A stretch of 64,000 nt of DNA from Dolomedes plantarius (taxonomy: Eukaryota; Arthropoda; Arachnida; Araneae; Dolomedidae). Positions 22,044 to 33,269 of this stretch are shown here, piece after piece. A model generated the notes under the pieces. That model was not told the DNA's origin. It saw only the letters and a program-made list of their open reading frames with translations, and searched no databases. Within the stretch, counting starts at the first letter, position 1, and each line of letters opens with the position of its first letter. Position numbers and translations under genes: made by a program. The stretch lies in the NCBI GenBank assembly GCA_907164885.2, contig OU015501.1:24499591-24563590 (forward strand). Reading direction: 5' to 3'.

Positions 22044-23280
22044 CACTCAAGAGCCAAAACATTATGACCACCTGTCAATAACGAGTTGGCCCACCTTTGG
22101 CGCGCAACACAGCTTCAACCCGCCTTGGCATGGATGCCACAAGTCCTTGGTAGATGGCCGGAGACAGATTGTACCAGATGTTTAAGCAACGGTCACACAA
22201 ATCCGAGATATTGAGAATTGGTGGTCTTTGAACTCTTGCGAATTGGTGGTCTTTGAGCTGCCGTCCCATGACATCCCAAATGTGTTCTATCTGATTGAGA
22301 TCCAGTGAGTTAGGCGGCCAGGGCATTAACTGGAATTCAGCATCATGTTCCTGGAACCACTCCAACACAATTTTAGCCTTGTGACACGGGGCGTTGTCCT
22401 GTTGGAACATTCCATTTCCAGCTGGAAAAACAGAGGCCATGTAAGGGTGCAACTGGTCCGCAGTGATGTTCAGATACCCTGTAGCATTCATGGTCTGCTC
22501 TACCACAGCCACGGGTCCCAGAGATGCCCAAGAGAACGTCCCCCAAAGCATAATACCGCCACCACCGGCGTGTGTATGACCTACTGTACATTGAGAGAGC
22601 AACAGTTCGCCTGGAAGACGGCGTATCCTGACACGGCCATCGGCGTGATGAATGACAAACCATGATTAATCTGACCAGGCAACTCTCTCCCACTGATCCA
22701 TGGACCAGTCGCGATGTTCCCGGGCCCAGCGCAGGCGCAGTTGGCGATGACGCTTGGTCAGCAAAGGCACACGAGTGGGACGTTTGCTGCGTAGCCCCAT
22801 ATCCAACAGTGTCCGCTGAACAGTGTGCTGCGATACTATTCTACTTGGCCCTGCATTGTATTGGGCTGTCAGCTGAGCCACTGTCTGGCTCCGGTTTTGC
22901 TTCACCATACGAGACAGTCTCCGACTACCTTTTTCTTTGATAGCGTGTGGACGTCCAACACCATGTCGTCTACTGCTGGTTTCACCGTCATTCATCCACT
23001 TTGCATAAGTACTAACAACTGTAGGTCGCGAACAACCCACGAGTCGTGCAGTTTCGGAAATACTTGTTCCGAGCCTTCGAGCCATTACAATGTGCCCTCT
23101 ATTAAAGTCGCTTAGATCCGCAGCCTTTCCCATCACACACAGATGTAAGTGAAAGAATGATTCTTCAGACTCTCCAGCAGCAGTTAAATACCACTTCCAC
23201 CTGATCACGTGCCATCCACGTCATCCAGGCGAATTCATTGCAAAATGTAGGGGTGGTCATAATGTTTTGGCTCTTGGGTG
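22044..23280 (-). mobile_element. Tc1-family transposon, 1237 bp, DD36E spacing
   Basis: TIRs start CACTCAAGAGCCAAAACATT (left) and CACCCAAGAGCCAAAACATT (right, reverse complement) and are flanked by TA (22042-22043, 23281-23282). One transposase gene fills the element. Confidence 0.92.
22075..23133 (-). pseudogene. Tc1-family transposase with one premature stop
   Basis: The frame starts MGKAADLSDFNRGHIVMARR at 23133. It has paired helix-turn-helix domains (ISETARLVGCSRPTVVSTY, then GRPHAIKEKGSRRLSRMV). The catalytic core is WSD (first acid, residue 155), GMFQQDNAPCH (second) and NQIEHIWD (third), and it ends RAKGGPTRY. I count 36 residues between the second and third acids, the spacing of the DD36E group within Tc1/mariner rather than the usual 34. 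The only disruption over 352 codons is TAA at 22666-22668, exactly one codon after the first catalytic D, where E is expected (one-base change). A small internal tandem repeat (AATTGGTGGTCTTTGA, about 22215-22258) does not break the frame. Confidence 0.9.
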
Positions 23281-24643
23281 TATTTATGACTGTAAAAAAT
23301 CAGATTGTTGTATATATATATGACTGTAAAAAATACAGCGTAAATATGAGTAATTTTTAAAATGCACGTAACGAAAGATTTATCTTTGCTTATTTATTTC
23401 GTGTTTTACGAAACAGCAAAATAAATAGAATTTAGAATACTAAAAATATACAAGAAAAAGTTTATTACGAACTTGAAAAGACTAGAAACCAGTGGCGCCG
23501 GAAAGGGGAGGGGGCAAGGGAGGGCCCTTGCCCCCCCCCCCTAGAAAATAGAATTTTTTTTTTCTACCTAGCTAGCGCTCGTAAAATATTAGAAATTTTC
23601 ATTTAAAATCATAAAGCCTAACAAAACTGAATACTAAAATTTGTATAATTTTTTTAAGTTCATTTTTCAATTGTTGTTTTCTGGCAAAGGATTAGAGTGA
23701 AATAAAATCTAGAAGTTTTCTACTATTCTGCTTAACGATTTTTCCTGTTTTATGAAATCATATTTTATTTTTACTGCTAGACATACCAAAATATCAATAG
23801 GTATTTTATTTTTAGGAATCATGGATATAAGAAATTTTTTGAAGTAAAAAACTGACAGTAATTACAAATCGAAGCTTCTTGAACCACTAGAAGTAGAACC
23901 TAGTACATCTACTAACATAGTTACTAGCTTAGCAGTAGTGAGTGAAGGTTTTGGGTCATTACATTCTGATGTTGATCATGAATCTAATACAACGTCATTA
24001 TCTCGTGTTGGTGAAAATCGTACTGTTCATATTCATCCTTTAGATATAGGAGATTTTATTGAAAAGCATGCTTCTATTTCCGATGAAACAAGATATGCGT
24101 TATTGACTCGACATTTTGTTCCCGATTCAAGTTACAATTTTAAAAGGGACACAGATGGAAAAAGAGTTTCTCGCCACGAATGGTTACAAAATTACGATTG
24201 GTTAGCTTATTCAAGTAAACTTAAGGGTGGACTTTGTAAAACTTGTGTTACATTTCGACCGAATTTAAGAAGAGGATTTTTTGGATCTTTCATTGTAAAA
24301 CCTTTCAAGAATTACAAAGACTTCCATGAAAATGCAAAAGAACATATGTGTTCGGAGTGGCATCGTTCATCGACAATTAAAGCTGTAAACTTTTGACATG
24401 TTATGGAGGGTAAAACTACTTGTGTCACTGAACAGCTCAGTAGCTATGAACGGGAACAAGTTAAGTCTAATCGAGAAAAACTTATGCCAATCATTTCCAC
24501 TATAATTTTTTGTGGTACCCACGATTTACCTCTCCGTGGTAAAACCACTGGAAATTTTGATGATCTCCTAAATTTTAGAGTCGAGAGCGGAGATTTAGTA
24601 TTAAAAGATCATTTGGAAAATTGTGCAAAAAATGCTAAATATA

Positions 24644-26040
24644 CACTGCTGGCCACCCAAATTGCAACACCAAGAAAGACAAGAGATATCACAACAAAAT
24701 TTATTTTGTAGATAACATGTTGACCAAGTATCAAATGATTAAATTTATAGACTTCTGTGAAGTATGGTTCCTGCCAAAATCAGTAGCCAGAGTAGCCGCC
24801 AATGTTGGAGATCACCGCTGCCACACGCCTCGGCATTGATTCAAACAGACTTTGGATGAGTTCTTGGGGTACAGCAGACCAAGCAGCTTCCACACGTTGC
24901 CAAAGTTGATCTGCTGTGGCAGCTGGGGATGGAATCTGGGTCAATCGTAGAGCAACCATGGACCACATGTTTTCTATCGGCGAAAGATCCGGAGAGCGAG
25001 GCGGCCAGGGAAGCAATTCAATCTGGCGATTGACGAAGAACCGTTGGACAATGCGTGCCACGTGTGGTCGCGCATTATCCTGTTGAAATATGGCTGTGGG
25101 CAAGCCCTGAAGGTAAGGAAGGACAACTGGCTCCAACACCTCGGAGATGTAGCGCTGGCTGTTTAAAGTACCGGCAATGCGTACTAGAGGTGTGCGAGAG
25201 TGATATCCAATACCGCCCCATACCATAATACCCGGTGCAGGACCAGTGTGGCGGTGCATAACGCAGCTGTTCAGCATCCTCTCTTCACGGTGTCTCCAGA
25301 CTCGAATGCGACCATCGTGGTGTTGCAGACAGAAGCGTGACTCGTCAGTAAAGACAATTTCATTCCATTCTGCCGTCCACATCCTTCTGTCATCGCACCA
25401 TTGGCGGCGGAGACGTCTGTGGTTCTGCGTCAAGGGTAGACAAAGCAATGGACGTCTTGCGGACAGACCACTCCGCAGTAAACGGCGTCGAATGGTACGC
25501 GCAGACACTGGATGATGCGTTACAGACTGCATGTGCTGTGCTATGGTTCGTGATGTGACTGCCATGCTTACAATTTGCCTGTCATCACGTGAAGTGGTGC
25601 ACTGAGGTGGATGCGATCGAACACGCCGGTCCGTCGTACCCTCCTGCATCCAACGATCACATATCTGCATTACAGTTGTTTGGTTTCGTCCAACACGACT
25701 ACCGATTTCCCTGAAAGATAATCCACAATCTCAGTAGGCCACTATCCTTCCTTTGTCGAACTCGGATACTTGATCAAAAGATGATCGCTGTTTTCGACGA
25801 GGCATAATTGATCTTTTTTTTTTTGAAAAAACCACCAGAAAAACACAATTGCCGAACTTGAAATCGTCTAAATCTCCAAGCCTTAAATAGCGCTTTGATG
25901 TGGTGCCACAGGCGCGCGTGATGTGCGTCTGCGCTGAAATTCTAATCATTTGCATATCTCACCTCCGCTAATGCATATTGTAAATTTCATGTTATTTGCA
26001 TGTTTCCTTCAGGGTGTTGCATTTACAGTGGCCAGCAGTG
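24644..26040 (-). mobile_element. Tc1-like transposon, 1397 bp, nested in a hAT gene
   Basis: TIRs begin CACTGCTGGCCAC and are flanked by TA (24642-24643, 26041-26042). Further inside both ends carry GCAACACC in inverted orientation. Removing the element with one TA closes the host hAT frame across N-A-K-Y-T-S-H-Q. Confidence 0.93.
24780..25805 (-). pseudogene. Tc1-like transposase (DD34E) with one premature stop
   Basis: The frame starts MPRRKQRSSFDQVSEFDKGR at 25805 and runs 341 codons to IGGYSGY. It contains a helix-turn-helix, FTDESRFCL (first acid), IFQQDNARPHVAR (second) and SPDLSPIENMWS (third), with 34 residues between the second and third acids, plus the C-terminal SMPRRVAAVI motif. 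The only break is TGA at 25731-25733 (codon 25, in VAY-stop-DCGLSF), which one transition from CGA would explain. If translation re-initiated at a downstream methionine, the helix-turn-helix would be partly lost. It is young enough to keep all catalytic motifs. Confidence 0.9.
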
Positions 26041-27708
26041 TACTTCTCACCAGACTCAGAATGAATTAATTAAGATTTGTGGTGATATTATTCGAGAAGA
26101 AATTATTACAGAAGTGAACGCCAGTGAAGGTTTTTCATTGTTAGCTGATGAATCTGCTGATATTTCTGGTGTTGAGCAGCTCTCGATAGGAGTAAGATTC
26201 GTGGATAAAAATTCTAATTCAGTACTTGAGGAATTCTTGGGATTTACTGAACTTAGTTCCATGAATGCAGAAGGTATATCATTAGCAATATTACAAACTT
26301 GCGAAAAATATGGCTTAAGTATGCAAAAGGTAGTAGGATTAGGATGTGATGGTTGTGCAACATTGGCAGGCCGCGAAAACGGAGTGTAGAAAATAATTCG
26401 TGAGAAATATAACAAAGCTCTCTTTATTTATTGTGCTTCACACAGACTTAACTTGGTAGTCAACAACTTAAATAAAATCCAGGATGTACAAAATTCAGTA
26501 GCTACTATAAAAGAAGTCATTAACTTTTTCCGCGAAAGTCCATATCGGAGAAAATATGTACCCAAAATTCCCCTATTTTGTGAAACTAGATGGTCTGCCA
26601 AGTATAAGTGTATTAGAATATTTTCGGAACATTTTACGGAAATAAGAAACGCCCTAGAACATTTATAATATACGATGGAAATAAATGAAGATACACGATC
26701 GAAATCCAACCAGTTGTTATGCGTAATTTCCACTCCTAAATTTATTGTGTGTTTGCATATTATTTCCCACTATAGTGCCAAACAGGAGCCTGTTTGTAAT
26801 ATTTTACAAGCAAAAACAATAAACCTTTTATCGACGAAGAAACATCCAATTACTTTTATCTATTCTGAAAGATCACAGGGCTGATGCAGAGAATTACTTT
26901 AAAGATATATTTCAAAAATGCATATTGGACGGAAGAAAATTTGACATTGATATTAAAATACCTAGATTAGCTGCAACGCAAACGCAAAGGCTAACTACTC
27001 TACTGATAGTACTGAAAATTATTTTCGAATTTCTTTATTTACTCCATATCTGGATTCAATTATACAGTCCATTGAAGTCCGATTTTCCCAAGAGACGGAT
27101 AGTGCATTTGCTCTGTCTATTTTTCACCCGCAACTAATAATACAGGCAGAAACCTTTAGTTTGCTAAAATCAAACATTCATAAATCTCAAAACTGTATGA
27201 AATTGGAAATTTGAATTGGGAAGCCGAAACTTGGAAAGAAATGTGGGTTTCAAAAGTCAAAAGTAACAATAATGAGACTGATCTCGAGGTTGTTGAATTA
27301 ATAGATAAACATTACCAGTTCTTTCCTTGCATCAAAAAAGCGTTGCAATTTTTTTTAGCCCTACCTCCTACCACAACAACAATTGAAAGATCTTTTAGTA
27401 CGCTCCGACGGGTAAAAACCTGGTTGAGATCAACCATGTCTCAAGAGAGACTTTCTGGTCTATGTATGCTTAGCGTTCACAGAGAATCTGTGAGTAAAAA
27501 TAAAGACACATTTATTGAAAAAGTAATTAATAGATTTTCTCAAAATAGAAGAAATCTCTCATTACTTTTCTCCAATTAGAAAAATAACATAAAAGTGTAT
27601 TTTTTATAACCGTATATATGTATTTTTAATAATGAAGGTGTAAAAGTTTTAATCTATTTTACTTTGCCCCTCTCTATATTTGACTCTTCCGGCGCCACTG
27701 CTAGAAAC

Positions 27709-28515
27709 TAGTCGAAATTTTAATCCGAAGCAAAAATGCCGCCAAAGAAATCAATATAAACCACTTAGCGATTAGGAAAAAGTGCTCGCTAATCGGCAAT
27801 CGGCTATTTCGTTCTTTTCGGACATCTGAATTCAAATTAGCCAAACAGCAAAATAGCCGAAAGAAACCGTCCGCTATGTTACATTTAAATAGGCCTATAA
27901 ATTTCTTTTTGTCTAAGGATACAAAAAATTTTCCTTTGTGCCGCAAGTGCTTAACTACTCCAGCTTTTCCTGCCCACCTGCTCTCCTGCATATGCCACGG
28001 TAAAACTGATCTGTTCAAATTCAAGCGACCATAACTAGTATTAGATTTTTTTAGGGTGAATGACCCTTTGAACCTGGTCTAGACCAGGTGAAATTAGTAA
28101 CAAAAACCGTTAGCGTATACGCCATCTGTCAAACTACCAGGTGGAAATAGTAGCAACTTCGATAGCGTATACGCCATCGGAGTGAGGCGTCCATCTTGGA
28201 GACCTCTGGAGAACAAAACTAAGAAGCCTATGGAGATTAACATGTCTTTAGTTTTGTGGAGACTTTTGCTCGAAACCTATTCATGCTTAGCGAAGTTCCT
28301 ACTATGTAAACCTTAGTTTATTAAAAATCTGCGATTTTTTATAAAAATTACGCCTGGAAATGCCATTTTTAATGAGAAAAAAAAATATTATTCAGTTTCG
28401 AATGGCACTTTGCCAAACTCTGCCTAGTAGGCGATAAACGCATTGAAGTAGAAGATTATGATAACTCTTGTATGGTAACCTTTTAAATCAAAGATGCCAA
28501 ATGAGTTTGGGACTG
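27709..28515. other. Spacer with clustered palindromes
   Basis: No recognisable gene; the 107-codon minus-strand frame at 27701-28024 has no family resemblance. Around 28053-28178 there are a short hairpin, an 18 bp perfect palindrome and two copies of TAGCGTATACGCCATC. Confidence 0.55.
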
Positions 28516-28520
28516 TATAG
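28516..28520. repeat. Gypsy target-site duplication, left copy (TATAG)
   Basis: TATAG here matches TATAG at 40777-40781, next to the true end of the split right LTR. Confidence 0.85.
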
Positions 28521-28744
28521 TGTCATTCCTTTTACTATGTATGAGTTCTTGACACAATTAAGCATGAGGCTTGAGCAGTTCCATTAAAATACAACTTTAT
28601 TAACATTAAGTAGACAACATGCTCACATCCCAGAGATGCTCACATCAGCATTACAACCGGAATCTTAAGATACATATATATATATATATATAGTTACAAA
28701 CACAGTTAATCATTCACAATCACAACATTACAGTTATCATGACA
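28521..28744 (-). repeat. 3' LTR of the Ty3/Gypsy element, 224 bp
   Basis: It begins TGTCATTCCTTTTACTATG and ends ATCATGACA on the plus strand (TG...CA ends). It is adjacent to a purine tract on the element's sense strand (28745-28757, a G6-rich run after A4). It differs from the other LTR mainly by a longer TA run and a few substitutions. Confidence 0.9.
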
Positions 28745-28765
28745 TCCCCCCTTTTAAATTATTAA

Positions 28766-29371
28766 TTATACAATATAGTCATTTAAATAAGATGGTGGTT
28801 TACGAACACGGTTATTTCTTCTTGGGACGTTAACATCTGACCTGTTACAGTTCTGCAAATTTTTTGGATTTAAAATTACTTCTGTATCAGTTTGGGAGGT
28901 GCTTATTATACTAATCGGGTCTGCTTTTATATTAAAGGATGTATTTGATTTTCTTATATGCTTTCTATTACGTCTTAGTATTTTACCAAACTGGTCTTTA
29001 ACAAAATAGGACCTAGGATGGAATTTATGCTTCGAGACTATTTCAGCAGGTTCCCAAGTTTTGTTTTTAAAATTGAGTATTCTTATACTCTCTTTTGGCT
29101 TAAGTTCAGATAATGGATGTGCAGTTTTATCATAGTAGAATTTCTGAATGTTTTGCCTTTTAATTAACTTTTCTCGAATGTTATTAAACAATTCAGAATT
29201 TAATAATTTGTTGGACATTGGTAATTTGGTTTTTAGTCTACGATTGAACATTAGTTGAGCTGGAGATAGATCCAGACCTGATATTGGGGTATTACTATAC
29301 TCCATTAATCCCACAAAATAATCTTTCCCATCTTCCCTTGCCTTTCTCTTAATATTTAATACTTTTTGCAA
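28766..29371 (-). pseudogene. Gypsy integrase C-terminal part (after a frameshift)
   Basis: About 200 codons continue the pol frame after a one-base shift in an A run near 29365. The block NTPISGLDLSPAQLMFNRRL is typical of the end of the Gypsy integrase core, followed by a basic C-terminal domain (KPPSYLNDYIV at the end). The first in-frame methionine is internal, so this is not a separate gene. Without the frameshift it would be fused to the 29349-32363 frame. The stop lies about 20 bp before the 3' LTR, so there is no room for env. Confidence 0.85.
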
Positions 29372-32363
29372 TTCCTACTGCTCTTTCAACCATCCCATTA
29401 CTTTGGGAGTAGTGAGGACTAATAAATGTATAATTAAAGTCCCAATCATTTGCAAATTTCCTATAAATATAACTATTAAATGGTATATTATCAGAAACTA
29501 CAGTATTAGGAACACCAAATCTAGAGAAAATTGGCTTAAGTTTGTCTATTACCTCATCTGCACATTTATTTGCAAGTTCAATAATTTCAATCCATTTTGA
29601 GTAATAATCCATTACAATTAGATAACTTACATTAACAAAGTCCATTAAATCAGCTCCTACCTTTTCAAAAGGTCTATATGGAACTGTGGGAGGTTTCAAT
29701 GGCTCTTTACAATTTGCTTTTTTAAATTTCTCACATGTTTCACACTGTGCTACCACTATCTCTATGTCCGAGTTCATCCCTGGCCAATACATTATTTCTC
29801 TTGCCCTTTTCTTACACTTCTCTATCCCAAAATGAGCTTCATGAATTAGTCTTAACATATCCTTTCTCAAACTATTAGGAACAATTAATTTTTCATTAAT
29901 AAATAACAGCCCTCCACTAATGTAAAGATCATTTTTAACCTTATAATATGTTTTTACACTACTATCTACCTTTTTGTAAGATTTAGGCCAGCCTTCTTTG
30001 ATATATTTTACAACTATCTGCAATTCTGGATCTAATTCAGTTTCTCTTTTAAATTGCATTATTCTCTTTTCACTAATGGGTAAATGTTTTGAAATAGTAT
30101 GCCCAATGTTTAGCATTTCAGGATCATAACTTACAGTTTCATTAACAGGAAATGCACGTGATAAAGTATCAGCTAGAAACATTTGATTACCTGGTACATA
30201 ATTTATTTCAAAATCGTATTTCAATAATTTTAAAATCATTCTCTGCATTCTGGAAGATATTTTATGCATAGGTTTCTTAACAATTGTCATTAAGGGTCTA
30301 TGGTCACTCTGTAAAATGACTTTACATCCATATACAAAATTATGATATTTCTCTAATGAAAACACAATTGCCAATAATTCTTTTTCAATCTGCGCATGAT
30401 TCTTTTCACTATTTGTTAAACTACGTGAAACAAATGACACAGGTTGACCTTTTTGGATTAAACAAGATCCCAGCCCATCTTTTGAACTGTCACATTGTAT
30501 CACTATTTCATCACTAGCACTTAAAACTTTTAAAATTGGAGCTTTAGTTAACAATTCTTTAATGTCTACAAATGATACTTCTTGTTCCTTTCCCCAATTA
30601 AATCCTACTTTTTCATGAATGATTTCTCTTAACGGGGCAGTAACATTAGATACGTTGGCAATGAATTTTGAAAGAAAATTTATCATGCCTAACAGTCTCC
30701 TAACTTCAGTTTTTGATTTGGGTGTTGGCATCTCAACAATAGCCTTAATGTGATCTGGATCAGGTTTTATACCCGATTTCGATATAATTTGACCAACATA
30801 TTTTACTTCTGATACCCTATATTGCAATTTATCTGGATTAAACTTTATATTTAATGATCTAGCTCTTTCAAGAACTTTAAACAAGATTGCATCATGCGAG
30901 GCTTCATCATATCCTGCCACAATAATGTCATCAAAATAAACTTCTACACCCTCCACACCACCAAAAAGCTTTTGATTTCTTTTCTGAAATATTTCAGGTG
31001 CAGAAGCTATTCCAAACGGCATCTTATTGAATTTATACCTTCCAAATGGTGTATTAAAAGTGCAAATTTCAGAGCTAGCTTCATCTAATGGTATATGCCA
31101 AAATCCATCTTTCAGATCTACTACAGAAAATATTTTCTTGCCTTCTAATCTACTAATAATGTCATCTGCAGAAGGAATGTGATAATGTTCTCTTTTAATT
31201 ACTTTGTTAAGATCTCTAGGGTCTAGGCATAATCTCAGATTTCCATTTGGTTTTTCTACAATAACCAAACTTTGTACCCAATCAGTTGGTTTATTTACCT
31301 TAGATACAATTCCTTCTTTTTCTAACTTATCTAATGTACTTTTTAATTTGGGCTGCAGTGTCTGAGGAACTCGCCTTGGAGGGTGAATTACAGGTATAGC
31401 ATTATCTTTCAAAGTAATGTGATACGGTTCATCTGGAAATTCCCCTGTCCCTGTAAATACATCTTTATATTGCCTAATTAATTCATTTTTACTTAATTTA
31501 CTGGATTCTATAGTATCAATTCTTTCTATTAATTTTAATTCCCTACAACCTTTTAACCCTAATATTGGTTTGTATTCTACATTTACTACATAGAATTGCA
31601 AAGGAATATTTTTAAGCTTACTAGTAGAACACTTAATTATAATCGTTCCTTCTGGCTTCAATTTAAAATTACCATATGCAATTAAAGATAGATCAGTTTC
31701 ACTAAGCTTTGGTTTAACATTTACAATATTCAAAACATACAATGGCAAAATATTTACTTCAGCACCAGTATCCAGTTTAAAATCAACTTCAAAACACTTA
31801 TAATTTACATTTAATGCAATACTTTTATACCAGGTTTCACTTACCATTTGAACATTCTTATTTATAGAGTCACTACAAGTTTTCAGTTCACTTTGTTCAT
31901 TTTCATGCACACTTGAAGTGACAGTATCGATATAAACACCCAGTTCATTTTCAGGAGCCTTCATTTCATGAATGTTCTTTGAGTTCTGGAAGCACTTAGC
32001 TGCAAAGTGAGTTTTCTTGTTGCATTTGTTACAGATTTTTCCGAATGCTGGACACTCGTGAGGCTTGTGCTTTCTTCCACATTTCCTGCACTCATATTCT
32101 TGTGACGACAGTTTCGGTTGATACTGCTTTCGATATTTCTTAACGATGTTTACTGTTGCTGCAGTTTCATCTTTCATGCTGCGGAGCTGTTCTCGACTCG
32201 TTTCAGCTGCACGGACGATTTCAATCGCTTTTTCAAGACCCAAACCAGCTTCTCGTAGAAGTCGTTCTTTCAATCCACTATCTCTAATTCCTAGGACGAT
32301 GCGGTCGCGAATCAATCCATTTCCTTGATCAGCAAACTCACAGGTGGACGCTAGAGTCTTCAA
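29349..32363 (-). pseudogene. Gypsy gag C-terminus and pol polyprotein, 1004 codons open
   Basis: Domains in order: end of gag with two CCHC-like knuckles (residues 92-124, C-R-K-C-G and C-N-K-C-N); aspartic protease with D-T-G-A at 198-201; reverse transcriptase about 330-520 with active site Y-F-D-D at 476-479; RNase H about 615-740 (D625, E660, D687); integrase with zinc ligands H841, H844, C874, C877 and catalytic D905, D958, E993. The order and Y-F-D-D variant fit the K02A2.6/Mag-like part of Ty3/Gypsy. The frame opens on a TTG after a frameshift that separates it from the gag start, and it ends early in the integrase through a second shift. Otherwise it is uninterrupted, so the element is fairly young. 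Confidence 0.92.
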
Positions 32364-32379
32364 CTGCGTTACGTAGCAT

Positions 32380-32712
32380 TCAATTGTCTAGCCCCTCTTG
32401 CTGGACGCACGAAAAAAGCTTGTATCGTTCATAAACGACATTCTGCCTTGGTGAGCAATAGTTTTCAAACTGCTGCAGGACCTCAGAATATTTTTCCTTA
32501 CTTTCAGGAGGTTCAAATTTGAATGTGTTGAAGATTTCCAGTCCTTCACAACCAAGTAGATTCAACAGGATTGCTATCTTTATCTTATCAGCTCGTTCAT
32601 CTTTTTCCGTGGCGAGCAGATAATTTTCGAGTTCCTGTCTCCATTTCCTCCATTTTTCTTTCACATTTCCGATGGAGAATTGTAACGGAGTAGGTGGCCG
32701 GAACGCATCCAT
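32380..32712 (-). pseudogene. Gypsy gag N-terminal part
   Basis: 110 codons starting MDAFRPPTPLQFSIGN at an ATG. The pattern KWRKWRQELENYLLATE with later ILLNLLGCEGLEIFNTF is the retrotransposon gag-like capsid region common in K02A2.6-type elements. The frame ends TGA at 32380, one base out of register with the following 1004-codon frame. In related elements gag and pol are continuous or nearly so, so this is best read as a frameshift mutation rather than a programmed one. The primer-binding region lies just upstream at about 32754-32770. Confidence 0.83.
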
Positions 32713-32753
32713 CTTACACGTGGATTACTTCAACTCAAATCCGATTTCGTCGG

Positions 32754-32770
32754 TGCCACTCCTAACGCCA
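32754..32770 (-). other. Gypsy primer-binding site (tRNA-Leu-like)
   Basis: On the plus strand this reads TGCCACTCCTAACGCCA, ending in CCA directly before the LTR start TGTCATT. It matches 13 of 17 bases of the tRNA-Leu-like 3' end at 32827-32843. Confidence 0.65.
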
Positions 32771-32800
32771 TGTCATTCCTTTTACTATGTATGAGTTCTT
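32771..32800 (-). repeat. Extra 30 bp copy of the LTR edge
   Basis: Repeats the outer 30 bp of the LTR (TGTCATTCCTTTTACTATG...) but stops after GAGTTCTT. A tRNA-like segment and then the complete LTR follow. Confidence 0.9.
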
Positions 32801-32801
32801 T

Positions 32802-32843
32802 TCTCGAAAGAGAGCGTGGATTCGAACCCCACTCCTGACACCA
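32802..32843 (+). other. Copied 3' part of a tRNA-Leu joined to an LTR
   Basis: Reads as a variable-arm hairpin (TCTC-GAAA-GAGA), T-arm (GTGGATTCGAACCCCAC) and acceptor strand (TCCTGACA) followed by CCA and then the LTR. A long variable arm is specific to tRNA-Leu/Ser-type tRNAs, and the TGACA acceptor end is that of many animal tRNA-Leu. It is not a complete tRNA gene because the 5' half is missing, and genomic tRNA genes in animals do not encode CCA. Confidence 0.75.
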
Positions 32844-33068
32844 TGTCATTCCTTTTACTATGTATGAGTTCTTCTTGACACAATTAAGCATGAGGCTTGA
32901 GCAGTTCCATTAAAATACAACTTTATTAACATTAAGTAGACAACATGCTCACCTCACAGAGATGCTCACATCAGCATTACAACCGGAATCTTAAGATACA
33001 CATATATATATAGTTACAAACACAGTTAATCATTCACAATCACAACATTACACTTACAGTTATCATGA
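32844..33068 (-). repeat. 5' LTR of the Ty3/Gypsy element (all but last base)
   Basis: Matches the 28521-28744 LTR with a three-base CTT duplication and a shorter TA run. The hAT at 33070 interrupts it; its final A lies at 40776 on the far side. Confidence 0.9.
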
Positions 33069-33269
33069 CCAGGGGCGTAGCTACCGTGGAGCAGTTGGAG
33101 CGAACCGCTCCAGTCGCACAACTCATAGGGGCGCAAAATTTGAAAGAGTGAAATAAAAATTTGTGAAAACTTTTGTATAAAACATTTTCGATTTTTCAGA
33201 TTTTCTATAAAATATAGAAAACATAAATGAAATATTTTTAAGTAAATAAAACTATAAGCACCTTAAATA

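Larger units (their letters stand above)
23821..27579 (+). pseudogene. hAT transposase, TTF-finger and DUF4371 type, interrupted
   Basis: A possible start MDIRNFLK at 23821 meets a stop at codon 9. The main frame resumes and contains the TTF-like finger (RFVPDSSYNFKRD-type region, GLCKTCVTF, then HENAKEHMCSEWHRSS). TGA at 24394-24396 breaks it. The hAT RNase-H region continues across the Tc1 insertion with SLLADESADISGVEQLSIG (first acid) and GLGCDGCATLAG (second). Later come CETRWSAKY and the dimerisation domain ALPPTTTTIERSFSTLRRVK, ending at 27579. It resembles the 52 kDa repressor/THAP12 and ZMYM1-like hAT proteins. Several stops and frameshifts (for example 26386-26388 and 26666-26668) leave it non-functional. 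Confidence 0.85.
23490..27700 (+). mobile_element. hAT transposon (THAP12/ZMYM1-like), dead, with Tc1 insertion
   Basis: TIRs are CAGTGGCGCCGGAA at both ends, flanked by a perfect 8 bp duplication CTAGAAAC (23482-23489 and 27701-27708). The 4.2 kb length includes a 1.4 kb Tc1 (24644-26040), leaving about 2.8 kb. Confidence 0.92.

Noticed and set aside
27701..28024. 107-codon minus-strand open frame starting in the right TSD of the hAT
   Set aside because: No family resemblance, compositionally AT-driven, and it crosses an element boundary.
28745..28765. A terminator for the Gypsy genes
   Set aside because: The C/T run is the polypurine tract next to the LTR, not a terminator.
29349..32363. 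An env-bearing errantivirus-like element
   Set aside because: The integrase frame stops about 20 bp before the 3' LTR, leaving no space for a third gene.
32802..32843. A genuine tRNA-Leu gene
   Set aside because: The 5' half, D-arm and anticodon are missing and CCA is encoded; it is a copied fragment.
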